Assembly (NCBI GenBank): GCA_027574665.1
Contig: CM050664.1
Location: forward strand, 17,014,774 to 17,078,773
Length of the DNA stretch: 64,000 nt
Origin: Rhynochetos jubatus
Taxonomy: Eukaryota > Chordata > Aves > Eurypygiformes > Rhynochetidae
Direction of reading: 5' to 3'
The translations under genes and the position numbers were made by a program. Numbering within the stretch: the first letter of the stretch is position 1; each line of letters opens with the position of its first letter. The notes below the pieces were generated by a model. That model was not told the DNA's origin. It worked only from the letters and a program-made list of their open reading frames with translations, and ran no database searches. Positions 28,601 to 40,479 of this stretch are shown here, one piece after another.

Positions 28601-31600
28601 ACCCTGAAATAAATTTTCTATGAAAAATATTAAAAAAAAATTTAAAAAAAATTCACTTAAGTAAAATTTATTCTTATCCAACCCTGCTCAGCAGAGGGAC
28701 CCAGAGGCCAGCAGAGCCCAAGAAGTACAGGATAAAATTTAAATAAATATTATAAATAAATAGTAAATATATGTAAAGAAAATTAAATAAAATATTTAAA
28801 TAAATTTAAAAATCTAACTAAATTTAAAATCTTAAAAATAATTTTTAATTAATTTCAAAGTCTAAATACAATTAAAAATTTTAAATAAAATTATTTATTT
28901 TTTAAAAAAAGAAACTGTTTATTTAAAAGCTGAGAGCCTCAGTGCATCTCTGCAGCGAGCCGAGCTGCTGTACAGAAAACAACACCCATCTCCTTGGCCG
29001 TGAAGGCGCCCGCAGCAGAGGAGTGGTGGCCCTCACCCGGTGTCCCCCCATCGGCAAACTTGGCCTCCCGAGGCCCGGGCAGCTGGAAGAGCGGGAAGAG
29101 GTAGCTGGTGTGCCAGTCCCGGTCCAGGTTGGGGTTCAGACCCGTCTGCTCGCTCCGCGGGGCGTTCCTCGGGCTGTACTTGAAGCGCAGCTCGTACTCG
29201 ACCTGGAAGGAGGGTGGGAGAGAGCGGAGTGATGTCTGGACTGCAGCGCTGCCGTCCCCCCAGCGTCCTCATCACCCCTCGGCTCCGCTCACCTGGAGGG
29301 GCAGCGGTGCCGAGCTCTGGTGGAAGCGGTGCTTGAACACCACGGCGGCCAGCATGCTGCCCGAGCGGTTGTCCGACTTGACGTACTCCTCGAAGTCCCT
29401 CTCCGAGGCAAAGCCCTGAGCTGCAGAGGGGAAAGAAGTGATGCAGGCAGGGAGCACAGCAGCTCAACGCGGGCTGATGCTCAACCATCACCAGAAACAT
29501 CATTTTGGTCCAGGACAGGCGGGATGTGCTCCAGCCAGAGCTGGGAGTGCCGCTGCTGCCGCCAGGCACAGGGGTTTGTATGGGATGCTGCTGCACCCGT
29601 CACGGGACACGCAGACGATTCCTCCTCCTCGAGAGGAGGAGGCAGCTCGCCTTTCAGAGAAAATCCTAACACTAGCTTCAGTTTGGAACACAAAGCGCCA
29701 CAATTTTCTGTGCAACGAGATTTCCAAAAATACTTTTGCTCAGGGAAGCGACAGCCACATGCTTCATCTATTTTAGGGCAATATTTTTCTAGATGGAAAC
29801 TGCAACAAAATGCGACCAAAAATAAAAACAAAACCCTGTAGTTTTAGCGAAACAAAAATAAACACATCGCCTTAAGTTCTGAATGAAAGGATGTATCCCA
29901 GGAAAAGAGGATTTACCAGAGTAAAAATTCATACGGATTTCTGGGGCGGAAGCGGCAGCCCTGGCCCCTGCTCACCTCGGATGCTGATGGGTAAAGCTCT
30001 CTCCACCGCCTCGGCAATGCTCCGGACAGCGCTGCTGTTGGAGGGGACATAAGCCAGCTCCCAGGGGTTGCTGGGGTGCCGGCGGTAGAAGAATCCCGGC
30101 AGGTCATCCACGGACTCGGGGGGGTAGATGGTGGCGTTGGGGTGGCTGATGGAGTGCACCCGGTGCCGCAGCGCTATCAGGATGGCGGCAAAGAGCAGCG
30201 GCAGGCAGATCTCGATGACCGTCACCAGGATCTGCCGTTTCTGCCGGGAAGATAAGGACATAAAAAGTGAGATGTAAACACTGAAGGTAACACAAACACA
30301 GTCATGAGGATCAGGGTGTGCAAACGCTGCACAGCAGAAGCGTTCTTGTATTTCAGAAGGTTTCACAACCTGTTTTTTTCCAGAGCCCACGAGCGATACT
30401 GCACGCGTTCCCACATCCAGCAAGGTGTCCCCTTCCCTAAGCACCGCTCCGCCTCAAGCCACCCTCCTTCAGAGCCCTCCCCGTCACGCTGACAGGTTTG
30501 AATGAGCTGAGCTGGCTGCTTGCCCTCTCCCTGGGCACTGGGGCTCTGCCCAGGGCAGGCAGCGCTCCGGGCTTGCCGAAACCACTCTACAGCGACCGCA
30601 GCCATGCCCCTCCTGTCAGGAGGGCCTGTGCCATGGGACCAGCCACAGCCGGGAGAGCGAAGTGCACAGCGTTTGCCAAAGCAGAGCAACCATGCCCAAC
30701 GCTTACAGGGCTGGGAGCTAAAACACCGTAACTAAATGAAAGGCCGGGCGAGCAAGCATCGGGAAGGTAAAGCAGAGCACAGCAAAGCTAATGGAGCCAG
30801 GGAGGTTTCTTCTGCCAGAGCTTATCAGCTGCAGGCAGCAGGACACGGGCTCTGCATCCCAGCACAGGATGGGACCTGGCAGAGCCTCTGGCTATGGGCA
30901 TCAGCACCCCTGCACAGCACCGAGAACATACGAGCTCAGCCTCCGCCCCAGGCTCTACTCATTTATTTTTTTAAACTGAGGTTCAAGCAACCGGACAATG
31001 AACTTGAGCCCAGTGAACGCACTCGGGCAGCCAAGTAGGAGCACGACCCTCCAGCGGTTTCCCCCAGGGTTCCCTCTCTTGCAAACTTCCCACTAACTGC
31101 AACACCAGCCACCAATCCAGGTTAATTAGCATTTAAAACTGCTCATCCCAGGGGAACTGGGGTCATCTCTGACCAGAGGAGCAGGGGGAGCAGCAGTCTG
31201 ACCAGTGTCCCATGTCCCTGCAGCATGACCCCCCTGATCTGTTTTATGGCAGGAGGTGCGACACACTGCTGACTGATGGGTTTGTGCTTGTAAACATCAC
31301 TGTAAAGGTCACACTTGCTTCCAAGGAGGGAGCAGTGAGCACTGGGCTGCTCCCACTGGAAGCTGCATCGTCCAGCTGGAGATGGGAGAGGAATGCAGGG
31401 CCCAGAAGTCAGCCGGGCACACCACATCCCACTGCAGGCAAGAGGGCTCAGCCCTGTGCCCGGCTCAGCCAGGCAGGTCTGGGTGAGAGAGGTGAAACCC
31501 AGACCCAGCTGCCCTCACCTGAGCACAGCCCAGCATGCCAAACCTCCATAGCTGCAGCGAGAGCTCTGGAGATGTCCCCGGCAGAGGGGAGCAGCTCCGG

Positions 31601-33796
31601 GCGCAGGGATTCAGGGCCACTCGCTTGGAGCACCTGCCCAGAGCAGAAGCAACGGTGTTAACCTCTGCTGAGGGCTCTGGCTAAGACAGGCTTTACACGA
31701 CACTGGGGGGGTTCTACCCTTCCCTCCACTGCGCTGGAAAGAGCAACACAATGCACAAGAGGAGCATCAAGAGGTTTATTCTCACAACTCTGCTGTCTCA
31801 GCAACTGCTTTTTATCCGACAGCCCCTCCCTGGCATCTCTGCACACTCAGCGTTGTTAAACCACCTCCTGCCTGGCCCCACGGCCGCTGGCACAGCGATG
31901 CCACAGCCTGGATCACCTCTGGGCACAGGAATGGGCTGCAGTGCTGTAAGGAACACCCCTGGGGATGCCGGGCACCGTAAGGGGTGAGCACGCTGCAGGC
32001 AGGGAATGGCACAGCCCTGTGCCTGTCAGGGCTCTGCTCCCCTGCCGGCAACGACCTCGTGCTGGAGGCAGCACCCAGCTGCCACAAACCTCCCTCAGCT
32101 CTGCAAACATCGAGCACTGAGCTGTGCTGACCCTGGAGTTATACCTCCCATCCCTCTGCAGAGGGGGAAAAGGGTTTATTTTTTAAACTGGGGGGCAGGG
32201 GAAGCAGCAAGGCAGCACACCAAGGTGGGCTGAGATGGAGCTCTGAGCACAGACCACCCCAGACCTCCCGGGACTGGGAACAGTCGGTCCTGCAGCAGCT
32301 GGGGTGAATTGGCTCTCGGCAGGTTTGTCAGGAGGGGAGCACGCAGGCATACGGCCACGCAGCTGCTCCCCACATCGACCCACTTCGAAAGCCAAAAATC
32401 CCTGTCCAGGCTTCCCCTGGGAGGAGCTGCCCGCTCTGACCACAGCCAGGGACAAGCCACTGCTGCAGCGGCTCCGAGCGGGCAGGGAAGGAGCCTTTCC
32501 AAAGACCACGGTCATAAAAGCAGACGCTGCAGATGTCTGATGGTTTTATAATGCAGCGCTGGCGGAGCAGCTGCCTCCCGCTGATTTACTATCGTATTAA
32601 CCCTCTCCGTCTCCTGGGCTGTCTCCAGAACGGTTGCCTGGCTCCCTGAACTCGCAGGCTAATACACGTTTACCAGCGCAGGCTTTTGCTGCCGCAGAAG
32701 TCATTTAAGCTGCCGTATTCCAGAGGTGACTAGGACACTCATCAATAATTTCTACTTCCACCTGGCCAGGGCTGCCCCAGCTTTGAGCAAGCCACGTGTC
32801 CCAGCATCCATCTTCACACCAGGAAGATGACGGCTTGGGAGCTCTGCTTCTTCCTCGGAAGCACGTATTTTTGGTGGAGGGGAGCAAAGACTCCAGGTTG
32901 TACACTGGCATGGTAGATCCAAGTCAGCTTGTGTCCTTAGAAGAAATGATGTGACCCCAGCCCGGAGCACAGGCAGCAGATGATGCTATTCCCCTGCAGA
33001 GGGGACGGGGGATTGTCCTGCACGTGTACAGGGGGGGATTCACAGGACTGGCCATCATGCACACCCACAAAGCACACCCCTCGCTGCCAATCAGACCTGC
33101 TGCCGGTCCCTTCGGTCACATCTGAGTCCCACTGCTGGCTCCCTGCCCTGCTGGAAGGCTGGCACAGGCAGCCTAACTAGCCCTTCCCTCTTCCTTTTGT
33201 TTACTTTTTAAAGCAACGTCGTGCTGACCTGCAGAAGGGTCACTGAAAGCATAAAGCCAGGCTGTGGCGATCCCTCTGCTCCCTCCTCTTCCACCGCCCT
33301 CTCTCAGGGCTGGCTCTGGGTCCCAGCAGAGCCACAGCATCCGCCCAGGATCACCCACACACTGCCAAAAGGTTCTGCAGCCTCGTCCAGCAGCAGCCGA
33401 GACGCTGCTCAACAGCAGGGCAAGGAGGTCTCGAAATCCCTCATCCTTAGCCAGCTCTCACGCAGAGAGTTGGGCTGGGCGTGGATGCCAGGAGGATGGT
33501 GGTTGAAGTTTTTAAGACTCCCAAAAGCTGGTTCTGAGGGCTGCAGAAAGTCATGGAGGAAATAAAACCCTGGTCCCCGGTGGGTTTTGAGGCACCATAA
33601 AGCGCACAAATAGAGCAGTTTTCTTCCAGGAGCTGCCCTGGGCTCACGGTGAAGGTTTGCTGGATGACCAAGACCCCGGCAAACTCTGGGATACCCAGAT
33701 GGTGACAGATGCAGCCCACCCGAGAGCACGGCACCAGCCTACCTGCAGGATGTAGTTCTTCCAGAGCAGCAGCCCAAACTGCCTGAGAACAACCAT
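10636..33796 (-). CDS. ABCA3: ABCA3, lipid-exporting ABC transporter of lamellar bodies (1708 aa)
   Basis: Complete CDS of 30 coding exons, 1708 aa (human 1704). ABCA3 moves phospholipids into the lamellar bodies of surfactant-secreting lung cells. The N-terminus [18 protein letters not shown] holds the xLxxKN sorting signal (LLLWKN, residues 10-15). TM1 is about 22-42, followed by a large lumenal domain and a TM cluster at about 265-460. NBD1 has Walker A GHNGAGKT (567-574), signature LSGGM (666-670) and Walker B VVMLDEP (686-692). The second half repeats the plan: TM7 about 920-945, lumenal domain, TM cluster about 1100-1345. NBD2 has GFNGAGKT (1421-1428), SGGNKRK (1521-1527) and VIFLDEP (1540-1546). 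The linker [15 protein letters not shown] is distinctive for ABCA3 and argues against the ABCA17-type paralogue. Sequons remain at N53 and N124, but position 140 is His. It ends [12 protein letters not shown] and a short divergent tail. Confidence 0.97.
10955..11090. repeat. TA-rich microsatellite in the last ABCA3 intron
   Basis: Alternating TATATA, CATATATA and ATAGATATATC tracts are split by a short GC-rich insert that includes GGGATCCCAGCCC. Confidence 0.85.
14583..14688. repeat. 53-bp tandem duplication in an ABCA3 intron
   Basis: Two adjacent units starting CTCATCTCCATCCCTGCC (14583-14635 and 14636-14688) differ at only two positions that I can see. Confidence 0.9.
20490..20491 (-). 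other. ABCA3: GC splice donor (GC-AG intron) in ABCA3
   Basis: The exon ends GGG GAC TCC AAG and the intron begins GCAAGC, an otherwise consensus donor (AAG|GCAAGC). Only this junction joins GDSK to VVMLDEP in frame, matching the human GSK-VLILDEP order. The acceptor is GGGCAG, at about 20163-20168. Confidence 0.9.
20889..21345 (-). mobile_element. CR1 retrotransposon 3' fragment with open ORF2 C-terminus
   Basis: The minus strand reads [16 protein letters not shown], then [36 protein letters not shown] and [20 protein letters not shown]. This is the C-terminal end of CR1 ORF2, and the fragment ends in the ATTCTAGGATTCTATTG-type tail. It is 5'-truncated, about 457 bp, and inserted in the ABCA3 intron between exons 21612-21458 and 20647-20492, in the same sense as ABCA3. 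The coding part shows no stop, so the copy is not ancient. Confidence 0.92.
28600..28930. repeat. A/T low-complexity tract in an ABCA3 intron
   Basis: About 330 bp of AAATAAATA- and TTTAAAAA-type sequence, interrupted near 28680-28735 by a short GC-normal segment. It contrasts sharply with the GC-rich surroundings and lies within the intron between exons 29202-29037 and 27612-27353. Confidence 0.9.
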
Positions 33797-33835
33797 CCTC
33801 CCATCAGAAGGGGTCCACCGCCGCTCCGCAGGACC

Positions 33836-36800
33836 CTGGAAGAGAAGAAAGAGACGTGAGCGGTGGACCCGAGCAGCAGGAGGGCAGCATCCCGCATCCC
33901 ACCCATCGGCAACCCAAGGGCTGCTCTCTGTTTCCAGCCTGATGTCGCAACAGCCAGCTCAGCCCCAAACGGCGGAAAATAACTGTCCGGCTCCCTCTCC
34001 AAGGGTCACTAGTGACCCGTAAGAGCCAGAACTTGTGGTTTCTCGCACAACCCGTTCCCAGTTCTTGGTGTGACCTGAACTGCAAGGGAGGGTTCAGAAA
34101 CCCAACGGCAAGGATCAGAGGTCCTTCACCAGCAGCAGGCAGGGAACAGCTTTCCTTAAGCAGTGGGAGCACAGGGTTACAGAACCACAAACGCCAAACT
34201 CCTTGCAGCCCATTATTTTGGGACTGGTGAAGATTTCAAGTGGTGCCTCTGCCTTCTGCAACAGGAAGGGTTGGTTTTGCAATGCTAACAGTGCTTTCCC
34301 AGCAGAAACTCTCCTCGGAGGGGCGAGGACGAGAAAAGAGCAGGGAAGCAGAAGGGACGGTTGGTGCTTGCGGACGATACACCCGCATCCTCCCCCTCTT
34401 GGGAAGCATCTGCCATCCCTCCAAGTTGTTTTCGTCTCCATTTGCAGCGGCGTTTCCTGACGAAGCGTTGCTGTCCCGCCCGGAGCTGGGCTGGGATCGC
34501 ACACTTGCAGTGCTGCTCAGAGAAGGGGCAGCCCTGGCACAAGCGGAGCCTCCTGCCCACCCTGGCAGACACAGGGCGGCCTCCCAGCACAGCAAACCCC
34601 CTCTCCCCGCAGCGATGGGGCCAGCCTGGGTCTCAGCAGCCACCACCAGCCCTGCTGCACCCTCTGCGAGAGGGCAGCTGCCAGGTTCATCTCCGAAAGC
34701 CTGCGCTCCAAAGCCTGGCAGCATCGAAAGCCGCTGCAGAGACAAGGACGGACAGATTACCTGCCAGCAACACCCCTGGAGATGCTCAACAGCACATTTT
34801 CCAGCACTGGTCAGGATGGTATCAGCTCCTTGGATCCAGCCAGCACCCACCAACCTCAGCAGGGAGAGGAGAGGGAGGCTGGTGACCCAGCCTGCCCGAC
34901 CTTCGCTCCCGGACTGGTGACTGGTAAACACATGTCGCGAGCAGAGCACTGGCAGCTGGGAGCGACTGAGCTGCAGCGAGAGCAAGCTAAAATCCACGTA
35001 GGGCTGCAGACACAGCAGCAAGCATCCATCTACCTAGCCTGCCTTACGCCACCGGCTCCCTAAGTCCCCCGGAATCGTTCTCCTGGCTTGGCATGCACCA
35101 TCCCATCCCCAACCCAAACCCCAGGCGCATTCTCAGAGCAAAACAAACACCTTTTTGCTGCTCTGTGCACAGAAGTCAGATTCCTGCAAGAGCGAGGGGT
35201 ATCTGTGCTGGAGGATCCTTCTCTGGGCAGAAAACCAGGAGATGTCCACTCCTCCAGCCCAGAAAAGCCCGTCAGACACCCCACCCAGGCAGCAAGAGGG
35301 GAAGGAACAGCAAAGGGGACTTTGCAAAGGTGGCTGCTGCTAGATTTCAGCTTAAAGACCTTCATGCTCATCATAAAGCACCATGTCCCCAACTGGCCTC
35401 CAGTCCACACGTGTCCAGGCAGAACTGCCACCAGTCTGCCATAGGACCCCCATAGGAGGTCCTCCAGCCCCACGTACCCCACACGGCAGGATCCGACCCA
35501 CCTCCAAATGAGCCCCTCCAGGAGCAGAAGCCTTCTTCATGTGCTCACTTGAAGGGAATCCAGAGCAAATCAAGGGAAATCAAACTTTTTGCTTGTTTTA
35601 ATGAGGACAAACGCAACAGGTCAGGCTGGAGAAGGCTGCTGCCCTCGCAGAGATCCCACGTCTCTCCTGGCTGCTCGCCCTGCCGCACCCTCAAACACAA
35701 GCTGGACCCCCCCGACCGGGTCTTACGGCTGCCACCGGGGCTGGTACATTGCTGAGAAAATGTCAAGCAGCTCTTGGGTAACACAAACACTACGAAAAGG
35801 CGGAAAACTTCATTATTGCCAGTAATTTTTTTCCAAGCTTTTACGGGTCCCAAGAAAACCTGTACTGGAGTTTTCACTTACTGGAGAACGAGAGAAGGAA
35901 GAAGCTCAGATACAACAGGGCTACTCTTTCTTCCCGGAGAGGGTGGTGAGGCACTGGGACAGGTTGCCCAGAGAAGCTGTGGATGCCCCATCCCTGGAAG
36001 TGTCCAAGGCCAGGCTGGATGAGGCTGTGAGCAACCTGGGCTAGTGGAGGGTGTCCCTGCCCATGGCAGGGAGGTTGGAACCGGATGGTCTTTAAGGCCC
36101 CTTCCAACCCAAACCATTCTATGATTCCATTTTATGATTCTTAACAGAGTTGAGAACAAAAAAGGCTTTCCAGGCTCTGAGCATCCACAGAATTTATTTT
36201 TTTTTTCAATGCAGAAGGGAAAGGTTTTTTTGGAAGGTGCTGCCTGGATCAGCCTCAAGATGCCTGTGACCACAGGCAGTTCAGGCAGGGTCCCCATCTG
36301 CCCCCCTCTGCCCGTGCCCGGGACCACCTCTGGCAGAAAAGGAGGGTTGTGCACAGCCGGTTCGAGACGGCCTCAGAAGCACGGCTCATACCTTGCAGAA
36401 CACCCCATGACGCACTCACACGGCAGCAGGTGAGGCTGTCCCCTCGGCGATGCTCTCCTGCCTGGCCTCAGCCCTACATGCTGCGAGAGCAGACTGACCT
36501 GCCCAACAAGAGACAAAGATCCAGGGGAAGAGGGACATGACCTCCACCAACTTCTGAGAGAACAACAGTTCCTCTCCTCCTCGCTGGAAATACCCTGCTC
36601 TCCACATCCGACCACAGTGTCTCCTAACTACGTGAGCGCAGATTTGCCCTGGCCATCCCAGGGAGGTCAGCGAGGAAGAAGACCCTCCTGCCCGCCTGCA
36701 ACCCACAGCCCAGACAGATGGAAGGTGCCCGCTGCCTGGCCAGCACCACCAGCCCCAGCCGCGCTGCCGGAGCCCTGCCGGATAATGTGGTGGCCGTGCC

Positions 36801-38140
36801 AGCTGCCTGCCTGGACCAGACCTCTCCTGCCAGCGGGTTTAGATAAGGACAGGCTGAGGATCGGCAGGGATCAAGGCCATAGCATCCCACCTCCTGACTC
36901 ACTTCCACGACACCGGGAGCCAGCCATCCCCGGCCATTGTCTCAGAGGAAAGGGCCAGGTGAGCTGAGCAAAGGCCGCATGCTCCTGGGAGCTGGCTGTT
37001 ATTTTAGAGCACTCGCTGCATTTCTGCTTTTCTGATGTCCTGTTCCCATAGAAACGAGGCCTGGAAATGGCAGACGCTGCCTTTTTTCCCCTAAAAATCA
37101 GCATTTCTCACCACCGACTTGCAGTGGCACCGTGTCATCCCTAAAAGATGAGCTGCAGACCCTGCCGGGTGCATCCATCTCCGTGGCCACATCAGGGACC
37201 ACGCAGCGCCCAGGGCGGTGGCATCACATCCGAGGCAAGGGCTGCCGGTACCCGGGTGGCTCGCACGCTGCTGCTGGAGCAGGAAACACCTCTCTGCTCC
37301 CCGCAGTGCGTGTGAGGGAAATGAAAAGCCCAAGCACATGCGGCAGGGGGAAAGAATTTTTGTGGCCAGCGTTTTCAGGAAGGGAGAGCGATTTCCGATG
37401 CCTGCACATCCAGGAAGTCCTGTCTCCCACAGGCAGGTCCCGCACAAAGCAACCAGGGCCGATGGCCGCCAGACCAGCCATGGGTGTCTGGAGGCGTACA
37501 GCTCTCACTGACATTTTTTCTCCCCCCCTCACTGTTCAGGGAGATGCCAGAGTCACGACAGAGCCAGGCCACGGAAACCTCACCTACCGCAGCGTGAGAC
37601 GTGCAAACGGAGCAATAAAACTTTGTAGGCGGCTGCCAGCCCAGCGGGGCGTGAGGGGCTGCTGACCCAGCGTGGGCACCGAGCACGCAGGGGCCAGCAG
37701 CCTCGCAGCCCTCTGCAAAACCAGCACTCCGCCGAGTCCTCTACAGACCTGGGTTTTTCCCAGATGGGAACCAAAGGCCTTGAAACATAGAAGTAAACTC
37801 AACTAGCGCTGTGGCCCGTCTGCAGAACCAGGAGGTTGGTTTTGGGGCCGTTTGCTGCCCCAGAGTAAGGCAGGGCGGGGGGCAGGCTGCCTGGGGAGCC
37901 TGGCAGGCTGCCTGGGTGACCAAATGGCTCCACAACAACCCCCTGGGCTTGGGCAGCAAGAGGAGAGGAGGGTAGAAGCTGCTGCATCAGAGCTGGTCGT
38001 GTCCTTTTCGCTTTGAGAATCGCGTGGCTGGCCTGCGCGGAGAGCTGGCAGGTGCACATAAAGAGCCAAACCCTGCAAATTCAGAGGCCTCACAGATTTG
38101 GCAAAGGAATAAGGTCTGGAGCCCGACGGGGGTTTCCTTG
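33836..38140. other. ABCA3: ABCA3 5' intronic region; no exon recognised
   Basis: Apart from a CR1 fragment (35920-36141) I see nothing here I can name. Human ABCA3 has noncoding 5' exons, so short UTR exons may be hidden. Confidence 0.5.
35920..36141 (+). mobile_element. CR1 3'-end fragment
   Basis: It contains CTTCCCGGAGAGGGTGGTGA, GCCCAGAGAAGCTGTGGATG, CCAAGGCCAGGCTGGATGAG and GGTTGGAACCGGATGGTCTT, and ends ATTCTATGATTCCATTTTAT with the CR1 octamer-like tail. Antisense to ABCA3. Confidence 0.92.
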
Positions 38141-38149
38141 CGAGTCCTG

Positions 38150-39075
38150 GTGCAAAGCGGCCCCCGCGGCTGAGCTCCAGCCGGGCACGCTACGAGCCCC
38201 CGGCACACGACACCCGGGCAAGCTCCCCTCCCTCCGGGGCTACCTGGGCTCGGGCGCATAGACGGGCCGCGAGGCCGCGCCTGAACCCCGGTGTCCCGAG
38301 CTGCGCCCCTCCGCGCTCCCCGGAGCCGGTTCGTGTCGGCGGCACCTGCCTGGCGAGACGCCCCGGGGTGGCGGCAGCCCCCCGACAGCCGGTGTCCCAG
38401 CCCCGCGCGGCACTGGAGGGGGGTGACACGGGGACAATCCCTGCGCCAGCGGCGGCTAAAGATGCCGGCCTGGTCTCGGCCCCTGCTCCCGGCCGCCGGG
38501 AGCCGCGCAGGCCCACACGGGCATCCCCGGCGGGGGCCGCCAGGGCCGCGGCGCTGGCTGCGGGGCGCTGGCTGCGGGGCGCTGACCGCACGGCTTCCCC
38601 CATCCCACCGCCGGCCCAGCCTCCCCGGGCCCTGCCGATCCCCAGGGAGGGAGCGGCGGGTGGGGGGGCAGCGATCCGCGCCGGCCGCACCCGGGGACGG
38701 CGACGGTCTGAGCGCCGGGGATGCCCGGTCCAGGCTGAGCTCCCTCCGGGACCTCGCGGACCCCGGCCCCCACCGGGCCCGGGCTGGAGCGCGGAGAGGC
38801 CCCCCCGGCGGCTGCAGCGGGCGGAGCCGGGAGAATCGCCCCGGCGGCTGCCGCAGCCCCGGGCGGGGCCGCCCCGTCGCGGAAAAACCGCTGCACCCCC
38901 TTCCCCCGCAGCCGCTCCGGCGCCCCCGGCCCACCGCCCCGCCGGTACTCACCGCCCGCCTCACCCGCTCCGCCGCTCACCGGGCCGGGCGGCTCCGGCT
39001 GCGTCCGCGCCCCCGCCCGCCCCGCCCCGCGCACGCGCCGCACCGGCGGGCGGGGCCAGGGCGCGGGGAGAGGGC
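38150..39075 (-). promoter_or_regulatory. ABCA3: CpG-island promoter and probable first exon of ABCA3
   Basis: About 900 bp of very CpG-rich DNA with GC boxes (GGGCGGGGCC near 39050 and CCCGCCCCGCC near 39018). Minus-strand donor candidates GTGAGTACC (exon end 38953) and GTGAGCGGCGG (near 38980) could end the noncoding first exon. The nearest coding exon is 5 kb downstream, so assignment to ABCA3 rests on position and the absence of another gene. Confidence 0.55.
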
Positions 39076-39084
39076 GACGTCACC

Positions 39085-39560
39085 GCGCGTGTGTGTGTGT
39101 GTGTGAGCGTGTGTGTGTCACTGCGTGCACACGCGTGTCACCGTGTGGGTGTCCCTGCGCGCACACGTGTGTGTTTCACCATGCGTGTGACCCTCTGTGT
39201 ATGTTGTATGGCATCCTGCGTGTGTGCACACGTATGCACGTGTGTGTGTCTCTGTCACACCGTGTGTGATACCGTGTGACGGTGCACGTGTGTGTGCATC
39301 CTGTCACCCTGTCTGTGCACACGCGTGTGTCTGCATCACGGCCTCTGCATGCATGTGCATGTGTTCCCCTGTGAGCATGCACACACCCGGGCATTGCATG
39401 CGTGTGTGTGCGTGTGCACTGGTGCGTGTGCCCGGGGCATTGCATGTGTGTGTGCACGCCTGAGCGTGTGTGCGGGTGTTGCACAGCTGTGCGTGCATGC
39501 ACTAGGCATTGCACATGTGCACAGATGTGTGTCCTGGTGCAGAGCTGCACGTGTGTGCCC
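39085..39560. repeat. GT/CA-rich alternating purine-pyrimidine region
   Basis: Long stretches of GTGTGTGTG mixed with GTGCACACG and TGCATGTG over nearly 500 bp, just upstream of the ABCA3 CpG island. Alternating purine-pyrimidine tracts of this kind can adopt Z-DNA. Confidence 0.85.
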
Positions 39561-39989
39561 AGGAGTGCAGCGGGAACACCCAACTGTGTGTAAGTGGCTG
39601 CAGGTGTGCAAAAGGCGTGTGTTTAGGGGGTGTGCAAGGGGCTGTGCATGTCCGTGACACAGATTCACACGTGTCATCTGTGCTGCGGGTGTGAGTGGCT
39701 GGGCAAGGCTGGGCGAAGGGCCGTTTGGGCCAAACCCTTCCCGCTCCCTGGGGCATGACCTGTGCCCTCGTGTCCATCTGTCCGTCATCTGCCCCTGTCC
39801 CGGATGGCAGCGCTCCACACCGTGCCCTGCCCCAGTTTTTGAGGACACAGACCAGCTCCAGTCCCACGGTGGGGCAGTGTGTGTGGGAGCACAGGGCTGG
39901 GGGGCAGCTCTGCTGCCAAGTGGCACCTTCCAGGTAGGGATGAAAGTGCTGGCAGAGGAGGGGACTTGGGGAGGCTGGTGGTCGCCAGC

Positions 39990-40462
39990 CCTGCCTACTT
40001 CCCCTGCCCACTCCTGCCAGTCCTACCCACTCCTGCCAGCTCTGCCCATTTGCCTTGCCCACTCTTGCCAGCCCTGCCCACTCCTGCCAGCCCTGCCTGC
40101 TCCTGCCAGCCCTGCCTGCTCCTGCCAGCCCTGCCCATTTGCCTTGCCCACTCCTGCCAACCCTGCCCAGCCCCTGCCAGTCCTGCCCACTCCTGCCAGT
40201 CCTGCCCGCTCCCCCTTCCTGCTCTGCCTGCCAGCCCTGCCTGCTCTTGCCAGCCCTGCCCACTCCTGCCAGCCCTGCCCACTCCTGCCAGCCGTGCCTA
40301 TTTGCCTTGCCCACTCCTGCCAGCCCTGCCCACTCCTGCCAGTCCTGCCCACTCCTGCCAGCCCTGCCTGCTCCCCCTTGGTGCTCTGCCTGCCAGCCCT
40401 GCCTGCTCCTGCCAGCCCTGCCCAGCCCCTGCCAGCCCTGCCCGCTCCCGCTGCCAGCTGCC
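39990..40462. repeat. 19-bp minisatellite (CCCTGCCCACTCCTGCCAG)
   Basis: About two dozen units of 19 bp, with a 20-bp variant (CAGCCCC) and a recurring 32-bp composite that inserts a CATTTGCCTTG segment. CCTGCTC and CCCACTC variants alternate in blocks, suggesting higher-order duplications. It generates long artefactual ORFs. Confidence 0.93.
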
Positions 40463-40479
40463 AAGCTGGCAGGCGAAGG

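Larger units (their letters stand above)
10636..33835 (-). other. ABCA3: ABCA3 exon map
   Basis: Exons in transcript order: 33835-33743 (ATG at 33796), 30240-29976, 29420-29293, 29202-29037, 27612-27353, 26665-26549, 25956-25836, 25259-25086, 24443-24262, 23067-22921, 22548-22419, 21612-21458, 20647-20492, 20162-19952, 19654-19504, 19087-18989, 18798-18606, 17768-17465, 17136-16863, 16290-16086, 15614-15395, 15148-14990, 14483-14311, 14017-13883, 13740-13546, 12642-12455, 12349-12179, 11936-11749, 11641-11568, 10767 to stop at 10636. All introns are GT-AG except the one after exon 20647-20492, which has a GC donor (20491-20490). Lengths and phases sum to 5127 nt with no frame conflict. Upstream noncoding exons between 33836 and the CpG island were not identified. 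Confidence 0.9.

Noticed and set aside
10636-33796. Possibility that the transporter is ABCA17 or another ABCA paralogue
   Set aside because: Length (1708 aa), the N-terminal LLLWKN signal and the ABCA3-specific linker [15 protein letters not shown] match ABCA3, and the CCNF neighbourhood fits.
37987-39279. 300-codon ORFs on both strands in the ABCA3 CpG island
   Set aside because: GC-rich shadow ORFs with no recognisable domain or splice partners.
39990-40462. CRISPR-like array of short repeats
   Set aside because: Units are directly adjacent without unique spacers, the DNA is vertebrate, and no cas-like genes exist; it is a minisatellite.
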